Shown: positions 59,215-64,000 of the stretch, piece after piece | Position numbering within the stretch: the first letter of the stretch is position 1 | How the letters are laid out: each line of letters opens with the position of its first letter | NCBI GenBank assembly: GCA_039820545.1 | Contig: JBCBPW010000035.1 | Span: 1 to 64,000 of the forward strand | DNA from: JALEFZ01 sp039820545 | GTDB taxonomy: Bacteria; Bacteroidota; Bacteroidia; J057 | Length of the DNA stretch: 64,000 bases | Direction of reading: 5' to 3' | Position numbers and translations under genes: made by a program | The notes under the pieces: model-generated | Told to the model about the DNA's origin: nothing | Seen by the model: the letters and a program-made list of their open reading frames with translations, nothing else | Database searches by the model: none

Positions 59215-62151
59215 CTACTTCAGTAACTTCCCTTGACCGATGGACTGCCCATTTTGTATCACCTGATACAGGTACATGCCGCGAGGAACGTCTGACGTGC
59301 TCACATTTATTTCTTGGGTATGCTGGACTTTTTCTTTTAGGATCATTCTCCCTTGCATATCCATGATCCTTACTTCTAACTCACGTGCAGGCTGCGCCAG
59401 GTAAAAATGGACTTCCTCCTCAAAAGGGTTGGGCCAGACTCGTAGTCCTAGAGACTCTGTAAGCGGATCTGTCTGAGAAATGACTCTAAGCGGAATGAAG
59501 TCTTCTCCTATGGTATGGAAAATCTCAGGCGTCATCACAGGAGCAGCAAAGTCGAAGTAGATTCCTGCGCGGTTGGGGATCACAGTTTCTAAAGGCACAT
59601 CCTGCTTAGGCGAAATCCTGAAGCTCACTTGGCCGATTGAAGCCAACTCATTGGTATTGGAATCAACAAGTACAATGGGCTGGAAAAGGAATCTCAAGGT
59701 TCTTTCTCCGACGATCTTGGCACTGTAGGGATGACTCGATGCCCCTAGTTCTAGGGTCGAAAGGTCTAGATATTCGGACAGTGTATCTAATAATATGACG
59801 CGTCGGGCTGTATCATTGCCTGTATTTTGGAAGCGAATCGTGTACTGAATAGGCGTTTCAGGCTCGATGTAGTGTGGTTCTCCGTAGCCTTTGGGCGAGG
59901 CCAGCTTATCGTTAGGATCGTAAGCGGCAATATTTTCCTGACACATAATCGCTTTTGATGGGGCAATATTTCCCAAATAATATTGCGTAATAAAGCCTGT
60001 ATTGTAAGTTCCATCTGCATAAGGGACACAACCTTCTTCAAAGGCAATCACGGTAGAATCACCCAGATAAAAGGGATAGCCTGGTTCTTGGGGAGCCTGA
60101 ATCAGATAAGTAGCCCCGCTATCCGCTAATTCTACAAAGGAGACAGATTCCTGATTATCTAATTGAAAGGGGGCAGTCTTGAATATCACATCGTCAATGT
60201 AAACAGTCGTAGTCTGCACAGCGATCATATCCATCCCCTTATTGGTCAGCGTAAAGGTGATGCTGTCATCCTCACACGAAGCGGAAGCGGTGATCCTTGC
60301 CCCTGTCCATGTCGGTATTACACATACAGTATCTGGATAGATTTGAGCTTCGATGCAATGCGTGGCCCCTGGTAGTGTCAGCGTATCCAACTGGGTCTGT
60401 ATGTATATATCCACACATTCATTTGCTGCCAATGTATCTAAATCAAAGATGAGCGTTTGGCCCATGACCTGGCTAGTAGGAATGTTGGCGCTGACAAAAC
60501 TCAAGGCTGAATCCAATTCTACTTCTACACGTGTAGGATAAGAATCAATTGTACCGTAATTACAAGCCTTGACTGTGATGGGACTAGGCCCATTGAACCT
60601 AATGAAGGCTGCGCTGACGGAGACAGTATTATAGGTACAATAATCTGTGATGGTGAGTGGAAAATCAACGGTGTCTTTTTCGTATGCTGTTAAGAATAAA
60701 GTATCTGGCGGCAAGCAGTTTAAATCATAATAAACTGAAGGGGATGCCATCTCTACTTGATAGGCACCATAAGGGAGGGAGACCTCATAATGGCCATTAC
60801 TATCTGTCAAAGCGAAATATTCAAAGCCTGACTGTCCCTGCTTAAACCGCATCATGATTTGTTGGAGTCCTATCTCTACACTGTCCTTGGCGCAGTCTAA
60901 ACTTGTATCTAGGAATACATTGCCTGATACTGTGTTGGTTTTGAGTGTGCCTGTGCTGTCCACAACCACTAGTCCAGGAAACCCTAGTGACCAATTCATC
61001 ACACCCATATAGTACCCCCCGACAGAATTTCTCGTCAAATTCATGACGTCCAAATCAATGTTGTAGGGCGAGGGGCGCAGTTTTTTCTCCCACTGTAGAT
61101 CGTACTGCGCATCTAGCTTGACTAAGAATAGAGAATCTATAGGAGTCAATGAGCCTCCTGCTATCAGCAATCCATTATCTGCTGTCTGCATAATCTCGTG
61201 AAACTCCCCCCTGGAAGCATCTGAGTCTCCACTAAATCGGAAGTTCTGGATACGATCCCCAAGAGAGTCATATATAGCCAAACTCGCATAGAGTGAGTAA
61301 GGAGGCCCGATCGAATCTACATCCATTCCCACAATGGCATAGTTCCCATTATGCAGACGGATCATGTCGTGAGGACTGATAAACTCAGATCCTGTATCGT
61401 ACTTTCGGTTCCATATTAACGTACCCACGCTATCTATATGGCTAATGACTGTCCTGTCGACGCCACGCCCTGTGCTCAAAGATTCACGCTCAGAGCTACA
61501 AAGCGTGAATCCCCCATCTGGTGTTTCTACAATAGATTTGGGATTGGTCCCGATAAGAGTTGTAGGTATCCTCTGGGTCCAAGTCGTATCTGCGGATGCG
61601 TCAAGTTTGACAACGGTTCCATAGTTGAGGAGCAGGTCAGGTAAATAAGAATGGAAAAAGGCAGCATATCCTCCATCTCTTGTCTCGATGACATCGCAAA
61701 AATCGTTGACAGTGGCGTCCGTAGTAAATTCCTTCTTCCAAAGTACATTTCCCCACGCATCTGCCTTAAATGCAAAAAAAACGCCTGGCCGATTGGGCAC
61801 AAAACCATTGGCTACTCCACATACTAAATACCCCCCATCAGCAAGTGGAAATAATCGTCCCCCTTTATAAAAACTTCCATCAAAGTCTCCTCCCTGGTAG
61901 ACACGTGTCCATTGAACCTCCCCCCATGGATCTGTTTTGGTGAGGTAAAGGTGGTATTCCTGGAAGGAAGGACTTGTGTAATCCAGCCAATCTCCCAGCA
62001 TGATATAGCCTCCGTCTAGTGTTTGCCTGACGTCTCGAACAGTTTCAAAGAATTTGTTATACTCATAATGAGCGATGAATTGTGCCTGTAGGTGTAGGCA
62101 AAACAAGGGGAAACATATTAGATAGATGAGTGCGATTCTTCTTTGGATCAT
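59215..62151 (-). CDS. Large secreted T9SS-sorted protein with DUF7619 region
   Basis: A 978-residue surface protein. Signal peptide at 1-23, then seven or so delta-60-type blades with 'VRDVRQTLDGGYIMLGDWLD', 'LADGGYLVCGVANGF' and 'ETRDGGYAAFF' (a 'DGGY' propeller repeat common in Bacteroidota). A carboxypeptidase-like segment ('SGNVFLDTSLDCAKDSVEIGLQ') follows, and then a DUF7619-type region at about 750-890 ('YDPNDKLASPKGYGEPHYIEP' in part, 'YTIRFQNTGNDTARRVILLDTL'). It ends in a type A sorting domain ('LRVWPNPFEEEVHFYL' ... 'VPRGMYLYQV'). Secreted by T9SS; function unknown, possibly adhesion. Confidence 0.88.
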   Translation of the reverse strand: MIQRRIALIYLICFPLFCLHLQAQFIAHYEYNKFFETVRDVRQTLDGGYIMLGDWLDYTSPSFQEYHLYLTKTDPWGEVQWTRVYQGGDFDGSFYKGGRLFPLADGGYLVCGVANGFVPNRPGVFFAFKADAWGNVLWKKEFTTDATVNDFCDVIETRDGGYAAFFHSYLPDLLLNYGTVVKLDASADTTWTQRIPTTLIGTNPKSIVETPDGGFTLCSSERESLSTGRGVDRTVISHIDSVGTLIWNRKYDTGSEFISPHDMIRLHNGNYAIVGMDVDSIGPPYSLYASLAIYDSLGDRIQNFRFSGDSDASRGEFHEIMQTADNGLLIAGGSLTPIDSLFLVKLDAQYDLQWEKKLRPSPYNIDLDVMNLTRNSVGGYYMGVMNWSLGFPGLVVVDSTGTLKTNTVSGNVFLDTSLDCAKDSVEIGLQQIMMRFKQGQSGFEYFALTDSNGHYEVSLPYGAYQVEMASPSVYYDLNCLPPDTLFLTAYEKDTVDFPLTITDYCTYNTVSVSAAFIRFNGPSPITVKACNYGTIDSYPTRVEVELDSALSFVSANIPTSQVMGQTLIFDLDTLAANECVDIYIQTQLDTLTLPGATHCIEAQIYPDTVCVIPTWTGARITASASCEDDSITFTLTNKGMDMIAVQTTTVYIDDVIFKTAPFQLDNQESVSFVELADSGATYLIQAPQEPGYPFYLGDSTVIAFEEGCVPYADGTYNTGFITQYYLGNIAPSKAIMCQENIAAYDPNDKLASPKGYGEPHYIEPETPIQYTIRFQNTGNDTARRVILLDTLSEYLDLSTLELGASSHPYSAKIVGERTLRFLFQPIVLVDSNTNELASIGQVSFRISPKQDVPLETVIPNRAGIYFDFAAPVMTPEIFHTIGEDFIPLRVISQTDPLTESLGLRVWPNPFEEEVHFYLAQPARELEVRIMDMQGRMILKEKVQHTQEINVSTSDVPRGMYLYQVIQNGQSIGQGKLLK

Positions 62152-62258
62152 GTCGGCGTAGATTATTGACTTATCTAAACATATCCTATTTCCCTATGAT
62201 GATCCATAACAGTTTTTTCTGTATGTTAGAAAATAACTGTCACTTTTCTCCCAAAATT

Positions 62259-63671
62259 ATGCGGCAAAGCAAACTCATCAAGCTTTTTTTAACATTAGAT
62301 AAAGTAGAACTTCGATCCTTCAAAAGATATCTCAACTCTCCTTTCCATCATTCTAACAAAGATTCATCACAACTATTTGACTTTCTGATGAATAAGAGAA
62401 AATTAACTGATCTTTCTATTCAAAAGAAACGAGCTTGGCATCACATTTTTGGCCATAAAGCTTATGAGGATCATAAGATGCGAAGCTTAATGAATGTATC
62501 CTTTCATACACTCATAAATTTTGTTGGAATTTTTTATACACTTTCTGATGAGTTTAGTCAGCGTTATGCACTGATCAAAGCACTGATCAAAAAGAATCAA
62601 CTCAGTATAGCACAAAAAGAGTGGGTATCACTTCAAGCACAAGTGGAGGAGGAAACTATACACTCAGCGGCGCATTTTCATCGGCAATTTCAGTTAGAAA
62701 GTCTTCAGTTTGAACTCGCAGGTACGCAAGAGCGGACTGCCAGTAATAACCTTTCGCAGATCTTCGATCATTCGGCTAATTACTTCATGATCCAAACGCT
62801 CAGATATGCCTGTATCGGATTGTCTCACTCCAATGTATCTTCTATCACTTATGAAGTTCCTCTTTTACAGGCCATCTTGGATCATTTGAGTCAGCAGAAA
62901 GCACAAACCCATCCCTCGATTCAACTATTTTACTTTACCTATTTGGCCTTAGCTCATCAGGATGTAGAGGCTTTCTCCAAATTGAAGCAGAGTTTCTCTA
63001 TTCACCGAGATCGATTGCCTTTTAAGCAGCAGCATGAGCTATTGATCATGGCCATCAATTTTTGTATCAAGCGTCTCAATACGGGCGATCGTGTATATGC
63101 ACAGGAAGCATTCGAGTTGTACAAGGAGGGACTACACAATCATATTCTCCTGGAGAATGGAACCATTAGTAGGTTTAATTTCAAAAACGTGGTTTCTATA
63201 GGATTGATGCTCAAAGCATTTACCTGGGTAGAATCATTTATTGAACAATACAGTGAAGCTTTACAACCAGATTATCGTCAGAGCTATCACGACTTCAATC
63301 TTGCGAGGTTACGTTTTGTTCAAGGGGACTACAGGCAAGCCAAACGTATGCTAACGGTATTGGAGTATGATGATATTTTTTTCAATCTCAGTGCGCGGAT
63401 GATGATGGTCAAAATGCATTATGAGGAACAGGAATGGGATGCGCTAGATGCTTTACTCTTGAACTTTTTTCGTTATCTACAACGCCGATCTGTTATTGGC
63501 TACCATAAACAGGTATACCAAAACTTTTTAAAGCTTGTTCAGCAGTTGATCCAGCTTCCTCCCCATGATGAAGGGACAGTCACACACTTAAGAGCTCAGA
63601 TTCTGGAGACGCAACCCTTGGCTGAGCGAGATTGGCTTTTGAAGCAGGTAGAGCTTGAAGAAGGTGCTTAG
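62259..63671 (+). CDS. Conserved helical cytoplasmic protein of unknown function
   Basis: The start chosen is the ATG at 62259; longer frames begin inside the promoter region of the divergent T9SS gene and give a cysteine-rich nonsense leader. The 470-residue product starts 'MRQSKLIKLFLTLDKVELR', then 'FKRYLNSPFHHSNKDSSQLFDF', a pattern I associate with a recurring Bacteroidota protein without assigned function. The rest is almost entirely helical and TPR-like in spacing. No signal peptide or membrane helix. It is divergent from the large T9SS gene, so co-regulation is possible. Confidence 0.75.
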   Translation: MRQSKLIKLFLTLDKVELRSFKRYLNSPFHHSNKDSSQLFDFLMNKRKLTDLSIQKKRAWHHIFGHKAYEDHKMRSLMNVSFHTLINFVGIFYTLSDEFSQRYALIKALIKKNQLSIAQKEWVSLQAQVEEETIHSAAHFHRQFQLESLQFELAGTQERTASNNLSQIFDHSANYFMIQTLRYACIGLSHSNVSSITYEVPLLQAILDHLSQQKAQTHPSIQLFYFTYLALAHQDVEAFSKLKQSFSIHRDRLPFKQQHELLIMAINFCIKRLNTGDRVYAQEAFELYKEGLHNHILLENGTISRFNFKNVVSIGLMLKAFTWVESFIEQYSEALQPDYRQSYHDFNLARLRFVQGDYRQAKRMLTVLEYDDIFFNLSARMMMVKMHYEEQEWDALDALLLNFFRYLQRRSVIGYHKQVYQNFLKLVQQLIQLPPHDEGTVTHLRAQILETQPLAERDWLLKQVELEEGA

Positions 63672-64000
63672 TCAGAAGTCTATACTTGGATCAGATCTTC
63701 GCATACGTAGAGCGGAGTCTACATATAGCGGAGCAGCTTCCCGCTCTGCGTAGCCGTCCAGCTACGCAGCACTTAGATCTCTTAGACTCCCGTCTAACCA
63801 TACCAGCATGCAGCGCATAATACCGCTCTGCGTAGCCATCCAGCTACGCAGCGCCCAGATCTCTTAGACTTCCGTCTAACCATACCAGCATGCAACGCAT
63901 AATGCCGCTCTGCGTAGCCATCCAGCTACGCAGCACCCAGATCTCTTAGACTCCCGTCTAACCATACCAACATGCAGCGCATAATACCGCTCTGCGTAGC
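63672..64000. other. Gene-free end of the window with the 82-bp array
   Basis: No gene start or RNA is visible. The first 69 bp are a degenerate lead-in with similar words (e.g. GCGGAG, GCGGAGCAG); the rest is the 82-bp tandem array. Confidence 0.6.
63741..64000. repeat. Tandem array of 82-bp units, each with two hairpins
   Basis: Unit starts (CCGCTCTGCG) lie at 63741, 63823, 63905 and 63987, exactly 82 bp apart; the array runs past the window edge. Each unit has hairpin A (CTGCGTAGC, 6-base loop, GCTACGCAG) and hairpin B (TTAGAC, 4-base loop, GTCTAA). Unit-to-unit differences fall in loops and linkers (loop A CGTCCA or CATCCA; loop B TCCC or TTCC), never in stems. No unique spacers, so it is not a CRISPR. 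Confidence 0.9.

Noticed and set aside
62130..62258. N-terminal extension of the helical protein
   Set aside because: The extra 43 codons overlap the divergent T9SS gene start and its promoter region and encode unlikely Cys- and Phe-rich sequence; the ATG at 62259 fits the family opening.
63741..64000. CRISPR array
   Set aside because: The units are contiguous and nearly identical over all 82 bp, with no unique spacers, and no cas gene is present.

Overview
The window comes from the chromosome of a gliding or surface-active Bacteroidota, most like the Saprospiraceae/Lewinella group. At least seven secreted proteins carry a C-terminal type IX secretion (T9SS) sorting domain of the 'NP...G...GxYxxxV' kind. 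There is also a TonB-dependent receptor with an N-terminal carboxypeptidase-like domain, a LytS/LytT-type sensor pair of the PF06580 family, SBBP/DUF7948 and DUF7619 proteins, and a promoter with the Bacteroidota -7 element (TAnnTTTG). Taxonomy is inferred from gene content only.

Layout. 0-10 kb is an accessory region rich in caspase-fold proteases. On the minus strand, a zinc-ribbon protein and a CHAT protease-NTPase-TPR protein form a pair whose TPR array stops abruptly beside another gene start. On the plus strand, a four-gene set encodes a secreted caspase-like protein, two secreted beta-propeller proteins (PD40 and LVIVD types) and a membrane-anchored TPR protein with a small helical cytosolic domain. 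10-29 kb is mostly housekeeping and signalling: arfB, a double-AAA CbxX-type ATPase, an AraC-type regulator, a glycosyltransferase, an Asp/Glu racemase, a hybrid histidine kinase, rsmI, a LytTR regulator with its PDZ-containing kinase, and mltG. Between the kinase and mltG lies about 1 kb of non-coding DNA with hairpins and a duplicated element.

29-40 kb holds an AddB-like nuclease, a frameshifted SBBP/T9SS gene, two nearly identical tandem T9SS genes (one broken by 99 Ns whose two edges overlap by 24 identical bases), and a TonB receptor. 40-49 kb is core metabolism and repair: a uracil-DNA glycosylase-like enzyme, a thioesterase, a bifunctional nuclease-family protein, etfB-etfA, an Nfu-type Fe-S protein, lipB, an alpha/beta hydrolase, an ankyrin protein and TerC. 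Inside it are two very short minus-strand genes whose products look like double-glycine (RiPP or bacteriocin type) leader peptides.

49-64 kb returns to surface proteins: an FGE-like protein, an M19 dipeptidase lipoprotein, two paralogous T9SS proteins sharing a leader sequence and flanking an inverted third T9SS gene, a 978-residue T9SS protein with a DUF7619 region, and a helical cytoplasmic protein. The right edge is an array of 82-bp repeats, each holding two hairpins.

The most interesting items are the caspase/CHAT region, the two GG-leader peptide genes, the 82-bp hairpin array and related hairpin at 18.8 kb, the mosaic T9SS paralogues with the probably artificial gap, and the (AAAAATG)n tract that supplies the start codon of the glycosylase gene. 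No rRNA, tRNA or CRISPR was recognised.
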